64,000 nucleotides of DNA from assembly GCA_036389335.1 (NCBI GenBank), contig DASVQC010000035.1:1-64000 (forward strand), given 5' to 3'. The notes under the pieces are model-generated. The model was not told the DNA's origin and ran no database searches. It was given only the letters and a program-made list of their open reading frames with translations. This DNA is from JAIVGV01 sp036389335. GTDB lineage: Bacteria > Acidobacteriota > Blastocatellia > Pyrinomonadales > Pyrinomonadaceae. This document shows positions 1 through 11,310 of this stretch, piece after piece (the first letter of the stretch is position 1; every line of letters begins with the position of its first letter). The position numbers were made by a program, and so were the translations under genes.

Positions 1-43
1 AACGTCGCGCGCCCCTCCACGTGTGATCCCCTCGCCGCGCCCG

Positions 44-919
44 TCAGCCCGCGACCGGCACGTCTTCCGACTCCTGCGCCGCGCCGATCTCTTTGAGCCG
101 CGCGACGACCTGCTCGACGAGCCAGTTCGGCGTCGAGGCCCCGGCGGTGACGCCGACGCGCCGCGCGCCGCGCAGGTCTTCGGCGTCGATCTCTTCCGGC
201 GTCTCGATGAGGAAGCTGCGCGGGCACTGCTCCTTGCAGACCGAGAGCAGCTTGATGCTGTTCGACGAGTGCCTGCCGCCGATGATGTAGAACGCCTCGA
301 CGTGGCCGGCCAGAGCGCGCGCCGCGTCCTGACGGTCGCGCGTGGCGGAGCAAATGGTGTTGACGATCTGCGGCTCGGCGTCGGCCCTCTCGCGAACCGC
401 GTCCGCCGCTTCGAGGAACGTCGAGAGCTTGATGGTCGTCTGCGAGACGACGAGCGGCGCGTGCAGGCGCGGCAGCTTCGCGACCTCGCCCGCGTCGCGC
501 ACGACGTGAGCGCGCAGCGGCGCGTAACCCTTGACGCCGATCATCTCGGGGTGATCGGGGCTGCCGACGACCACCACGTCGCGCCCCTCGGCGGCGGCGC
601 GCTCGGCGAGCTTCTGGACTTTGGTGACGAACGGGCAGGTCGCGTCCACGACGCGCTCGGCGCGCGCTTCCAGCTCGCGCTGGACTTCGGGCGTCACGCC
701 GTGCGCGCGGATGACGGCGGTCGTGCCCGCCTCGACCTCGGCGGGCGAGTCGATGGTGCGGACGCCCTCGGCTTCGAGGCGACCGATCTCCTGCGTGTTG
801 TGGATGAGCGGCCCGAGCGTGCGCACGCGCGCGCCCCCGCCCAGAGCCTCCTCCACCATCTGCACGGCGCGCTCGACGCCGAAGCAGAACCCGTACTCCT
901 CAGCCAGCAATACCTGCAT
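44..919 (-). CDS. ispH: 4-hydroxy-3-methylbut-2-enyl diphosphate reductase
   Basis: This gene encodes IspH (LytB), the cytoplasmic [4Fe-4S] enzyme of the last MEP-pathway step, which reduces HMBPP to IPP and DMAPP. The 291-residue product has the usual family length. The three cluster cysteines are visible: Cys12 in GFCFG, the cysteine of DATCPFVTK near residue 95, and the cysteine of TICSATRDRQ near residue 190. The substrate-binding SQTTIK segment and HSSNS motif are also present. The ATG at 919 is preceded on the minus strand by an AGGAG-type ribosome site. The gene stands alone: a heptamer inverted repeat separates it from the small minus-strand gene upstream. The assignment is secure. 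Confidence 0.97.
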   Translation of the reverse strand: MQVLLAEEYGFCFGVERAVQMVEEALGGGARVRTLGPLIHNTQEIGRLEAEGVRTIDSPAEVEAGTTAVIRAHGVTPEVQRELEARAERVVDATCPFVTKVQKLAERAAAEGRDVVVVGSPDHPEMIGVKGYAPLRAHVVRDAGEVAKLPRLHAPLVVSQTTIKLSTFLEAADAVRERADAEPQIVNTICSATRDRQDAARALAGHVEAFYIIGGRHSSNSIKLLSVCKEQCPRSFLIETPEEIDAEDLRGARRVGVTAGASTPNWLVEQVVARLKEIGAAQESEDVPVAG

Positions 920-933
920 CAGTCTCCTCGAAT

Positions 934-1025
934 GCGGGATGCGGATTGCGGATTACAAGACCGGAAAACTTTGCCGCCTCGCAGCCCTCTTCAAATCCGC
1001 AACCCGAAATCCGCATCCCGCAATT
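934..1025. repeat. Heptamer inverted-repeat element (GCGGATT type)
   Basis: The left arm (934-954) reads GCGGGAT, GCGGATT, GCGGATT. The right arm (994-1021) reads AATCCGC, AACCCGA, AATCCGC, ATCCCGC, the reverse complement in the same seven-base register, about 40 bases away. The transcript could fold into a long hairpin. The element fills the gap between ispH and the small gene at 1027-1305, so it could act as a terminator or mRNA stabiliser. It belongs to a family that recurs through the window with different heptamers. Confidence 0.8.
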
Positions 1026-1026
1026 C

Positions 1027-1305
1027 CTAAATTACGTCCGCCGGGGGCGCGTCCGCGACGGGCGGGGGCTCGCACTTGCGCCGCCACTCCTCGCGCAGCC
1101 GGTCGCCGCCCGCGAGCGCCTCGTCGATCCACTCGACGTTCTTCTCGGCGAACCAGCGGATGCCGCCCCAGAGATTCTTCTCGAAGTCGGCGAGGCCGTG
1201 CGCCGCGTCGCGCGGGAAGATGGCGTACTTGGCGTCGCAGAGGAAGCGCCACACGTCCTTCAGCGAGTCGCCCGTGTTGTAACGCGGATCGGTAGTTCCG
1301 TTCAT
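1027..1305 (-). CDS. Small hypothetical protein, 92 aa
   Basis: I do not recognise a family. The product begins MNGTTDPRYNTGDSLKDVW and is soluble, with no signal peptide or membrane segment. It is rich in aromatic and charged residues (KNLWGGIRWFAEKNVEWIDE) and has two cysteines. The ATG at 1305 is chosen because a good GGAGGA ribosome site lies upstream on the minus strand; a longer open frame runs on to 2289 but has no protein-like composition beyond this start. The stop lies against the heptamer repeat. It probably forms its own short transcription unit downstream of the SGNH-hydrolase gene. The reading frame is well supported; the function is unknown. Confidence 0.7.
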   Translation of the reverse strand: MNGTTDPRYNTGDSLKDVWRFLCDAKYAIFPRDAAHGLADFEKNLWGGIRWFAEKNVEWIDEALAGGDRLREEWRRKCEPPPVADAPPADVI

Positions 1306-1445
1306 TAAGTAAATCCTCCTCCACCAACATACGGTCGGACGTGGGCTCGCGTTCCGAAGATCAATACTAACACACCGCCGGGCGCGGTCTGAACACCCGC
1401 CGCCGCCGCGCCCGCGCGGCCCGACGACAACGCCCCCGGCCTTCT

Positions 1446-2210
1446 TCAGTCTCCGCCGACGGCCTCCTTCACCGCGCCCCACATCATCTTCGCCCAGTAC
1501 TCGTAGCCCTCGTCCGACGGGTGGAAGCCGTCCGACGAGTAGAACTCCGGGTGCTGCGGGATCACCTCGCGGCTCATCCCGTATGCGTCCACGAGCCGCA
1601 GGTCGTGGCGCGCGGCGATCTTTCCGATCTCCTCGTTGAAGAGCGCGATGCGCTGCGAGACGCCCTCGCGCATGAACGCGGGGACGCGCGGCGCGGTCGA
1701 GATGTCGGGGATGTTGGTCACGACGACGGGCGCGTCGGTCGCGGCCTTGATCCGGCTGACGATCTCCTCGTAGTTGCGCGCGAACCGCTCGACCTCGACG
1801 CCGTGCGTGAGATCGTTGATGCCGATGCCGAGCGTGACGAGCGAGGGCCGAGACGGCGCGACGCGCGCCACCTGCCCGCGCAGCACGTCGGAGGTCTCCG
1901 CGCCGCTCACGCACAGGTTCACCACGCGCGAGCCCGCGCGCTCGCGCTCCAACCGCTCGAACAGACGCGCGACGTAGCCGCCGCCTTTGCGCGCGCCCAC
2001 GCCGACGCCCGTCGAATCGCCGAGCGCGACGTAAACCACCGGCCCCGCCTTCCGCGTCGTCGCAGGCGCGCCCTGCCCTTCCGTCCGTGCCGCCCCGCCC
2101 TCGCCCAAAGCCCGCCTCACCCCCTCCGCGCAACCGGCGAGCGCGGCGCACGCCAGCACGCCCGAAACCAACACCGCCGCGCGCGCCCCCGCCCGCCACC
2201 CCTTGAACAT
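1446..2210 (-). CDS. SGNH/GDSL-family hydrolase, predicted lipoprotein
   Basis: The 254-residue product is a probable lipid-anchored esterase or lipase of the SGNH superfamily. A signal sequence (residues 1-26) ends in the lipobox LAGC, so it is predicted to be processed by signal peptidase II and anchored in the envelope. The mature enzyme shows block I (ALGDSTGVGVGA, nucleophile Ser near residue 66), block III (GIGINDLTHG) and the C-terminal catalytic Asp-His pair in SDGFHPSDEGY. A low-complexity Gly/Ala/Arg linker follows the anchor. The fold is confident; the substrate (acyl ester, acetylated glycan or lysophospholipid) cannot be read from sequence. It lies downstream of the helicase gene with a gap of about 75 bases and may be co-transcribed with it. 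Confidence 0.88.
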   Translation of the reverse strand: MFKGWRAGARAAVLVSGVLACAALAGCAEGVRRALGEGGAARTEGQGAPATTRKAGPVVYVALGDSTGVGVGARKGGGYVARLFERLERERAGSRVVNLCVSGAETSDVLRGQVARVAPSRPSLVTLGIGINDLTHGVEVERFARNYEEIVSRIKAATDAPVVVTNIPDISTAPRVPAFMREGVSQRIALFNEEIGKIAARHDLRLVDAYGMSREVIPQHPEFYSSDGFHPSDEGYEYWAKMMWGAVKEAVGGD

Positions 2211-2285
2211 AAAAGCTCCAACCGCGGAGCACGAAAACTCCGCCCGCGCGTCGCCCGCCGGGCGCGGAGACGAAACTTCCTTCCG

Positions 2286-5123
2286 TCACAAAACCTCGTC
2301 CGTCCGCACGGGCTCGCGCAGGATCGCCGCCGCGGCTTCCGAGGCGACGCGCGCCGCCCTCGCGTGAGTCTCCCGCAGGTTGCCGATCTGCAAGAGCGAT
2401 TCGCCCGCGCGCGAGAGCATACGAAACAAGTCGCCCTCTTCGGCGCGCGTCTCGCGCACGAGCGCCGCCCAGTCCGCGCCGCGAGCCCAGCGCGCCGCCG
2501 CCGCCGCCGCGGAGAAGTTGAACTCCCCCGCGGGCTCAAGCTCCTGCTGCCACTCGACGGTCGCCACGTCGAAGGCGATGCGCTCGAACTCCGAGAGCGC
2601 GCGCACGAGCCCGTCTTCCAGCTCGATCTGGCCGAAGTCGCGGTCGGAGTCGGCGGCGAGCGCGGCGACGACCCCCGCCGTGCGCGGCGCGTCGAGCGCG
2701 TTGAAGAGGTTCCGCTCAATCGCCTCGCCGACCAGGAGCGGCCTATCGAGCCGGAGATCGGCGAGCCAGCGACCGCGCTCGGTGACGCGCTCGCGCGCGT
2801 AGTCTAAATAGCCGAAGTGTTCGAGCACGCGCGCGCGCCGCTCGAAGGGCTCCCACACCTCGCCGCGCAGGACTTCGATGCGCCGCTCCATCGTCTCGAC
2901 GCCCGAAGCCTCCTGCACGACCGACCAGAGCGCGTCGCGGCAGCGCGAACGCTCCCCCTCGCTCAACTCCGCGCCGCGCCCGCCGCCACTTTTGCGACCA
3001 GCCCCCGCGCCCGAAAGCTCGTCCATCAGATCGTTGATGAGCGCGACCGCCTCGTCCGACTGCGCGCGCGCGTCGCGCAGGCGCGGCTCCGGCATCAGGG
3101 TCGCGCGCCCGGCGAGCACGTCGGCGAAGGCCGCGTCGCGCGCGTTCTCCGTGCGCGGGTAGATCTCCTCGTAGACGCGCCCGACGCGGTCGAGCGAGAG
3201 GGCCGCGCGCCGCCCGTCCTCGCGCGCGCCGACGAGGCTGCCCTCGCGCCGCTCCGTGACGAAGACGAGGCGGCGGCTGTTGCGCCCGACGCCGACGACG
3301 CGACCGGGCACGACCACCTCGTCGAGCCAGCTCAAAAAAACTTCAAAGCGCGTGTGCGGCAGGCCCGTCAGCAACCGGTCGCGGGCCGAGGCCAGACGCT
3401 CCAACCCGCGCGCGACCCCGGTCGGCAGATCGCAACCGGCGTCCTTGAGCTTCGACGCGATGCGCCGCTCCGCCTCGTCGCGCTCGCGCTCTAATCGGAC
3501 GACGCGGTCGAGCGTCTCGCGGTGCGCGAAGCTGCGCGAGGCGATCTCGCGGACGTGCGCGAAGTCTCCGTAGGCGTCGAGTAAATTTAAGAGCGTCGTG
3601 TAGGTGGCCCGGAACTGGCTCTCCAGCGGATCGGGCGGCGACTGCAAGAGCGTCGCGAGCTTCTGCGGCTCTTGGTGCATCCCGGGCGCGGCGACGATGA
3701 AGCCGACGCGGTCGCGCCCGCGCCTGCCCGCGCGCCCCGTCATCTGCTGAAACTCCGAGGCGGAGAGGCCGCGCCAGCCCCTCCCGGTGCGCGCGTCGGC
3801 GTTCGTGACGACGACCGTGCGCGCCGGGAAATCGACGCCCGCGGCGACCGTGGCGGTCGCGAAGATCGCGTCGAGCAGGCCGGCGCTCATCAGCTTTTCG
3901 ATCAGCAGTTTCCACGCCGGCAGGTGCCCGGCGTGGTGCGCGGCGACGCCGCCGCCGAGCGTCACGTCCCAGTGGCGGTGCTTCTTCACTTCGGGGTGCG
4001 CCGCGGCGAACTCGCGCATCAGGGCGCGCCGGGCCTCGCGCCTCTCGTCGTCCCCGCCGCGCCGACCGAGCGAGGCTTCCGCCGCCGACTCGTCGCAGCG
4101 TTTGCGCGTCGGCAGGAACACGATGGCGGGCAGCAGGTCGTAAGCGGAGAGCGCGGCGAGCAGCGAGGCGGGCGGCATCTCCGGCATGTTCATGCGCTGC
4201 GGTCGCGCCGGATCGCGGCGCTCGCCCCAGCGCGAGTGCGCGGGGGCGCGGCGCGCGTTGGCGTGTTGGAGGAAGTCCGCGATCTGGTGGTTGAAGCGGC
4301 CCGCGTCGTCCACGAGCGGCGCGAGCTGCCCTTCGGGGTAGAGGAAGGCGGCGCGCAGCGGGACGGGGCGCGCGCCCGGTCGCTCGACTACCGTGCAGCG
4401 CACGCCGCGCACCTCGCCCATCCACGCGGCGAACTCCGCGGCGTTGCCCACGGTGGCCGAGAGCAGGAGCATGCGCACGCGCGGCGGCGTCAAGATGATC
4501 GCCTCCTCCCAGACGTGGCCGCGCTCCTCGTCGGCGAGGTAGTGCGCCTCGTCGAGGATGACGAGATCGGCGCGGAGCTGATGCCCCTCGCGCATCGCGT
4601 CGAAGAGCTGGTTGCGGTAGACCTCCGTCGTGCCGACGACGAGCGGCGCGTCGGAGTTCTCCTTGCGGTCGCCCGTGAGGATGCCGACCGCGCCCGCGCC
4701 GAAGGCTTCGGAAAACTCGTGATACTTCGAGTTGGTGAGGGCCTTCAGCGGGCTCGTGTACCACGCGCGCTTGCCCGCGGCGAGCAGGCGGCGAATCTCC
4801 TCGCGCGCGATCCACGTCTTGCCGCTCCCCGTCGGCGCGGTGACGAGCACGTCTTCGCGTTCGAGCGCGGCGAGGGCTTCCGTCTGGAAAGGGTCGGGCT
4901 TGAACGGGGACGCTTGCGGCGTGCCGATGCCTTCGAGCAGGCGGCGCACGTCGCGGTCGCGCGCCGCGCGCAGGGCGGTGCGCTCGATTGAGTCGCCGCC
5001 CGCCTGTGCGGTCTGAGCGCGCGGGCCTTGATCGCGTCGCGCGCCCGCGCGCGGGCCGCCCCCGCCGCCGCGTCGCGCGCCGCCGCCTCCGCGCCCTCGT
5101 CCGCCCCCTGCGTTGCGTGGCAT
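2286..5123 (-). CDS. Ski2/HelY-like superfamily 2 DEAD/DEAH-box helicase
   Basis: This 945-residue protein is a superfamily 2 nucleic-acid helicase of the Ski2/HelY type. Helicase motifs occur in order: FQTEALAALE (Q-like), motif I APTGSGKTW, motif Ia TSPLKALTNSKY, motif II DEAHYLADEE, motif III SATVGN, motif IV region IVFLPTRKRCDE, and motif VI QMTGRAGRRGRD. The long C-terminal part matches the winged-helix and helical-bundle layout expected of this family, with no further catalytic motif seen. The N-terminal 35 residues are Gly/Arg-rich and resemble an RGG-type RNA-binding tail. RNA unwinding or decay is the likely role. It is transcribed divergently from the envelope gene at 5291. Confidence 0.9.
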   Translation of the reverse strand: MPRNAGGGRGRGGGGARRGGGGGPRAGARRDQGPRAQTAQAGGDSIERTALRAARDRDVRRLLEGIGTPQASPFKPDPFQTEALAALEREDVLVTAPTGSGKTWIAREEIRRLLAAGKRAWYTSPLKALTNSKYHEFSEAFGAGAVGILTGDRKENSDAPLVVGTTEVYRNQLFDAMREGHQLRADLVILDEAHYLADEERGHVWEEAIILTPPRVRMLLLSATVGNAAEFAAWMGEVRGVRCTVVERPGARPVPLRAAFLYPEGQLAPLVDDAGRFNHQIADFLQHANARRAPAHSRWGERRDPARPQRMNMPEMPPASLLAALSAYDLLPAIVFLPTRKRCDESAAEASLGRRGGDDERREARRALMREFAAAHPEVKKHRHWDVTLGGGVAAHHAGHLPAWKLLIEKLMSAGLLDAIFATATVAAGVDFPARTVVVTNADARTGRGWRGLSASEFQQMTGRAGRRGRDRVGFIVAAPGMHQEPQKLATLLQSPPDPLESQFRATYTTLLNLLDAYGDFAHVREIASRSFAHRETLDRVVRLERERDEAERRIASKLKDAGCDLPTGVARGLERLASARDRLLTGLPHTRFEVFLSWLDEVVVPGRVVGVGRNSRRLVFVTERREGSLVGAREDGRRAALSLDRVGRVYEEIYPRTENARDAAFADVLAGRATLMPEPRLRDARAQSDEAVALINDLMDELSGAGAGRKSGGGRGAELSEGERSRCRDALWSVVQEASGVETMERRIEVLRGEVWEPFERRARVLEHFGYLDYARERVTERGRWLADLRLDRPLLVGEAIERNLFNALDAPRTAGVVAALAADSDRDFGQIELEDGLVRALSEFERIAFDVATVEWQQELEPAGEFNFSAAAAAARWARGADWAALVRETRAEEGDLFRMLSRAGESLLQIGNLRETHARAARVASEAAAAILREPVRTDEVL

Positions 5124-5290
5124 AATAGAGCCTTAAACCAAAGCCTTTACAAAACTTTAACGGGCGCGGGCGGTTTCTTCCGCCCCCTCCGCAACGATCC
5201 GGCGAGCCGGAACGTCTAAAAGGGTTGCAAGGGCGGCACGCGGCGCGGACTTTTTTTTGCGCGCCGCCGGGGCCGCGGGCGAAAAAGTTA

Positions 5291-6379
5291 ATGGCAGAGA
5301 TTTTTCAGACGCACTACGCGCTCGAAGGCGAGGCCGAGTCGCGCGCGCGCAGGTTCACGCGCTGGGTCGGCGGCTCGGTCGTCCTGCACGCGCTCCTGCT
5401 CGCCGCGCTGATCTACGTCCCGGCGGTGCGCGACACCTTCGCGCTCGCCAACCAGCTCGCGGGCTTCCGCGTCGTGAGCAAGGACTACGATAAGACGCGG
5501 GTCTACGAGCGCGCCGTGCTCGTCAACCTCGCCGCGCAGAAGCTCTACTACCCGGCGGGCTACTTCGAGGCCGCCGCGCAGACCTCCCAGACGGCCCCGC
5601 CGTCGCCCGACGATCCGAAGTTCGTCGCGACCGTGAACCCGACGCCGGAGCCGACGCCGAAGCCCGTCAAGGTCAAGCCGACCCCTTCGCCGTCGCCCGA
5701 AGCGTCGCCTTCGCCGAAGTCCGCAGGGGAAGTGGCGCAGGGCGAGAAGCCGAAGGATGCCTCGGCCTCGCCGTCGCCCGCCGAGCCGAAGTCGGTCGAG
5801 GAGGCGGAGCAGAAGTTGAAGGAGGCGGATCAGGAGAAGTTCCCGGAGGTCAACACCAAGCCCTTCGAGGACTTGCTCGCGCAGGGCAAGAAGATGAAGG
5901 ACGCGGGCGAGATCGATCTCACCGGCACGCTCGAAATGACGGTCGAGGCCGAGCGTCAGGACGACGGGAAGCTGGCGCAAGTCGAGATCACCGGGGCGTC
6001 GGCGAGCGATCCGAAACTGCACCAGCTCGCGAAGGACTTCATCGCCGCGCTCAGCGACAGCCAGTTGCTCAAAGTCCTCGACGGCGCGCACCACCTGCAC
6101 ATGAAAGTCCGGCTCGACGACAAGCAGCTCTCGGTGCGCGTGACGACCGAATTGGAGAGCGACGATCTGGCGTCGAAGAAGACGAACGCCTACAACGGGA
6201 TGCTCTGGCTCGGCGCGATGAGCAAGAAGGGCAAGGACGAGGAGGCGATCTTCAAGAGCGTCAAGATCAACAACGAGGCGAAGCAGGTCGTGCTCACCTT
6301 CGAGATGCCGCGCGCCGCCGCGAGCGCGCTGCTCTCCAAGCTCACCGAGAAGAACAAGGCGACGCCGCCCGGCGAGTGA
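5291..6379 (+). CDS. Membrane-anchored Pro-rich envelope protein, paralogue of next gene
   Basis: I do not recognise a named family. The ATG at 5291 starts MAEIFQTHYALEGE and gives 362 residues. One hydrophobic segment (about residues 27-50, VVLHALLLAALIYVPAV) suggests an N-terminal inner-membrane anchor. A Pro/Lys/Ser-rich stretch (about 115-180, PTPEPTPKPVKVKPTPSPSP) resembles the periplasm-spanning region of TonB. The C-terminal domain (about 190-355) has no TonB-C signature but is homologous to most of the next gene product: both contain PF(E/R)(D/E)LLA, a (T/V)VEA(E/D)R patch, a (A/M)DFI(A/S)A(L/V)(S/G)DS(Q/R)LL patch and a closing EM-R--- segment. A TonB-like linker or envelope-spanning partner is possible. 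An ORF start at 5225 is rejected because the added residues look non-coding. Confidence 0.75.
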   Translation: MAEIFQTHYALEGEAESRARRFTRWVGGSVVLHALLLAALIYVPAVRDTFALANQLAGFRVVSKDYDKTRVYERAVLVNLAAQKLYYPAGYFEAAAQTSQTAPPSPDDPKFVATVNPTPEPTPKPVKVKPTPSPSPEASPSPKSAGEVAQGEKPKDASASPSPAEPKSVEEAEQKLKEADQEKFPEVNTKPFEDLLAQGKKMKDAGEIDLTGTLEMTVEAERQDDGKLAQVEITGASASDPKLHQLAKDFIAALSDSQLLKVLDGAHHLHMKVRLDDKQLSVRVTTELESDDLASKKTNAYNGMLWLGAMSKKGKDEEAIFKSVKINNEAKQVVLTFEMPRAAASALLSKLTEKNKATPPGE

Positions 6380-6440
6380 GGGCGCGCGCCGCCGAGCGCG
6401 CGCCGGTTTGAAAGCCGCGCGCCCTCAAGTTAAACTAGGG

Positions 6441-7142
6441 ATGATGGCGAACAGGTCTCACAAACAGCCGCGGCACGCGGCGACGCCCTCGCAGCAGCAG
6501 ATGATCTGGCGCGCGCTCGTCGGCTCGCTCTTCTTCTGCGCCGCGCTCGCCGCGCCGGCGCGCGCGCAGGCGGCGCCGGCGGAGGCGTCGAACGCGCCGC
6601 AGGAAGCCGAGGCCGCGCCCCTCCCCGAAATCAGCCTGACCCCCTTCCGGGAGCTGCTGGCGAAGGCCCTGCGCCTGCGCGCCGACGGCTCGCTCGGCTC
6701 GGAAGAGACTTTCGACTTCACCGTCGAAGCCGACCGCGCCGAAGACGGGACGCTGCGTAACGTCACGTTAGCCGGTAGCGCGTCGGACGCGCGCGGGGCT
6801 TGGCGGGGGCTGGCGATGGATTTCATCTCAGCCGTCGGCGACAGCCGCCTGCTCGCCGCGTTCAGGGAGGCGCTGCACGTCAGCATGAGCCTCCGGCTCG
6901 ACGCGCGGACGAGTCTCGCCAGCCTCAGCTTCGAGGCCCCCTCGGAATCACGCGCGCAGCAACTCGCCCGCGCCTACGACGCGCTCTTCCGCATCGCCTC
7001 CCTGAAGCCGCGCGGGGCCAACTCGGCTGCCGTCCTCAACGGCCTGACGGTCTCCGCGAGCGGCAAGCAGTTCGCCGTCAAGCTCGAAATGTCGCGCGAA
7101 CAGCTCGGCAACCTCCTCCGCCAAAGCCTCTCGCTCCCCTGA
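6441..7142 (+). CDS. Secreted paralogue of the 5291-6379 C-terminal domain
   Basis: The product is about 233 residues. An N-terminal basic region is followed by a hydrophobic stretch (WRALVGSLFFCAALAAPARAQA) that looks like a cleavable signal peptide with an ARAQA cleavage site, so a start at 6501 (MIWRALVG) is a real alternative. The mature part (SLTPFRELLAKALRL onward) aligns along its length with the C-terminal domain of the preceding gene but lacks the Pro-rich region and the membrane anchor. One protein is thus tethered and the other probably soluble in the periplasm, an arrangement suggesting a pair that interacts or arose by duplication. Only 61 bases separate them, consistent with an operon. 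Function unknown. Confidence 0.72.
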   Translation: MMANRSHKQPRHAATPSQQQMIWRALVGSLFFCAALAAPARAQAAPAEASNAPQEAEAAPLPEISLTPFRELLAKALRLRADGSLGSEETFDFTVEADRAEDGTLRNVTLAGSASDARGAWRGLAMDFISAVGDSRLLAAFREALHVSMSLRLDARTSLASLSFEAPSESRAQQLARAYDALFRIASLKPRGANSAAVLNGLTVSASGKQFAVKLEMSREQLGNLLRQSLSLP

Positions 7143-7317
7143 ACCCGCACGCGCGGGGCGCTCAGCCGCCGAAAGCGGCTCGCTTGCCCCGGCCCCCACG
7201 CTCACTTAGAATCGCACGTCGCGCTTAAGGCGCGCGGTCGTGCGCCTTGGCGGCACCAGAGTTTGCCGCGCGTTCGGGAAGGGCGTCAGGCGTTTAGCAA
7301 TCACGTAAAAGTTTTCA

Positions 7318-7352
7318 ACTGAGTGCTGATTGCTGACCGCCGAGTGCTACGA
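7318..7352. repeat. Short heptamer array upstream of secA
   Basis: Five seven-base units (ACTGAGT, GCTGATT, GCTGACC, GCCGAGT, GCTACGA) run from 7318 to just before the secA ribosome site. A short inverted partner, TAGCAATCA, lies at about 7295. This is the most degenerate member of the heptamer family in the window, and its position in the secA leader makes an effect on secA translation conceivable. Confidence 0.5.
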
Positions 7353-7363
7353 AGGACAAACCC

Positions 7364-10138
<2,775 letters not shown>

Positions 10139-10165
10139 GCGCGCCGCAGACTTCGGGAGGGGACG

Positions 10166-11269
10166 ATGGCGCGCGCCGCCCGCACGAACCTCACGCCCAC
10201 GCCGAGAACCGCGCTCGCAGCCGCCGCGTGCGCGTGCCTGCTCGCCGCAGGCGCGCACGCCGTGGCGGCGGCGGGCGCGAGAGGGACGCCGCCGCCGCAG
10301 GGCCCGCCGGTCGCCGCCGACGACACGGCGCGCGGCGTCGCGCAGTACAAGGGCGGCGACGCTGACGCGGCGATCAAATCCCTGCGCGCGGCGACGAAGA
10401 AGAACAAGGGCGACGAAGCCGCGTGGTACTACCTCGGGCTGTCCCTGCTGAAGAAGGGGAAGTCGAAGGACGCCCGCGCGGCGTTGGAGACGGCGCTCGC
10501 CCTGCGACCGACTTCCGTCGCCGCGCGTAACGGGCTCGCCTACGCGCTGCTCTACCTCGGCAAGACCTTCGAGGCGCTGCGCCTCTCCGAGGAGACCCTC
10601 AAGCTCGACCCGCAGAACGCCGAGTCCCACTACGTCCGCGGGCTCGCGCAGTACCGGCTCAACTATTACAGCAAGGCGCTGGAAGAGTCCGAAGCCGCGC
10701 TCAAGATCGCCCCGTCGTTCGAGAGCGCGCTGCTGCTGAAGGCGCAGGCCCTCGTCGCCATGAGCAGCAACGCCCTGACGACCGCGGGCGACGAGACGCC
10801 CGACGTGCGCGACCTGCTCCGGGGAAAGATCGCCGAGCGGCTCGACGAGGCGACCGGCGCGCTCGACAAATTTTCAAAGCTCAGCCCGCGGGAAGTTAAG
10901 ATCATCGAGCCCGTGCGCGAAGAGATCATGACGCTGCGGGTTTACGGCGCGGTGCCCGGCACGCAGTCGCCTGACGGCCCGATCTACTCCTCGAAAGAGG
11001 TGACGACCAAGGCCCTCATCAGCGACAGGCCCGAGCCGATCTACACCGAGCGCGCGAAAGAGAATCAGGTGACGGGCACGGTGCGCGTGCGCATGGTGCT
11101 CGCCGCCGACGGCAACGTGAAGCACGTCGTCGCCGTCAGCAGGCTGCCCGACGGGCTGACGGAGGCGGCGGTGCGCGCGGCGCGGCGGCTCAAGTTCGTC
11201 CCCGCGACGAAGGACGGTCGCCCCGTCTCGCAGTACGTGACGATTGACTACAACTTCAACATCTACTAG
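10166..11269 (+). CDS. TPR protein with TonB C-terminal domain (copy 1)
   Basis: The 367-residue product has an N-terminal signal sequence (ALAAAACACLLAAGAHAVAAAG), then tetratricopeptide repeats from about residue 50 to 190 (for example AAWYYLGLSLLKKGKSKDA and ESHYVRGLAQYRLNYYSKA). A low-complexity linker leads to a TonB C-terminal domain (about 285-367: PEPIYTERAKENQVTGTVRV, then DGLTEAAVRAARRLKFVPA). TonB-C domains contact outer-membrane receptors, but here there is no TonB membrane anchor or Pro-rich spacer, so this is a periplasmic adaptor rather than TonB itself. GGAGGGG precedes the ATG. The next gene encodes the same architecture and the two appear to be a tandem duplication. Confidence 0.88.
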   Translation: MARAARTNLTPTPRTALAAAACACLLAAGAHAVAAAGARGTPPPQGPPVAADDTARGVAQYKGGDADAAIKSLRAATKKNKGDEAAWYYLGLSLLKKGKSKDARAALETALALRPTSVAARNGLAYALLYLGKTFEALRLSEETLKLDPQNAESHYVRGLAQYRLNYYSKALEESEAALKIAPSFESALLLKAQALVAMSSNALTTAGDETPDVRDLLRGKIAERLDEATGALDKFSKLSPREVKIIEPVREEIMTLRVYGAVPGTQSPDGPIYSSKEVTTKALISDRPEPIYTERAKENQVTGTVRVRMVLAADGNVKHVVAVSRLPDGLTEAAVRAARRLKFVPATKDGRPVSQYVTIDYNFNIY

Positions 11270-11310
11270 CCCGCCCCGCGCCGCGGCGGGCCGCGCCCCC
11301 GGAGGTAAAG

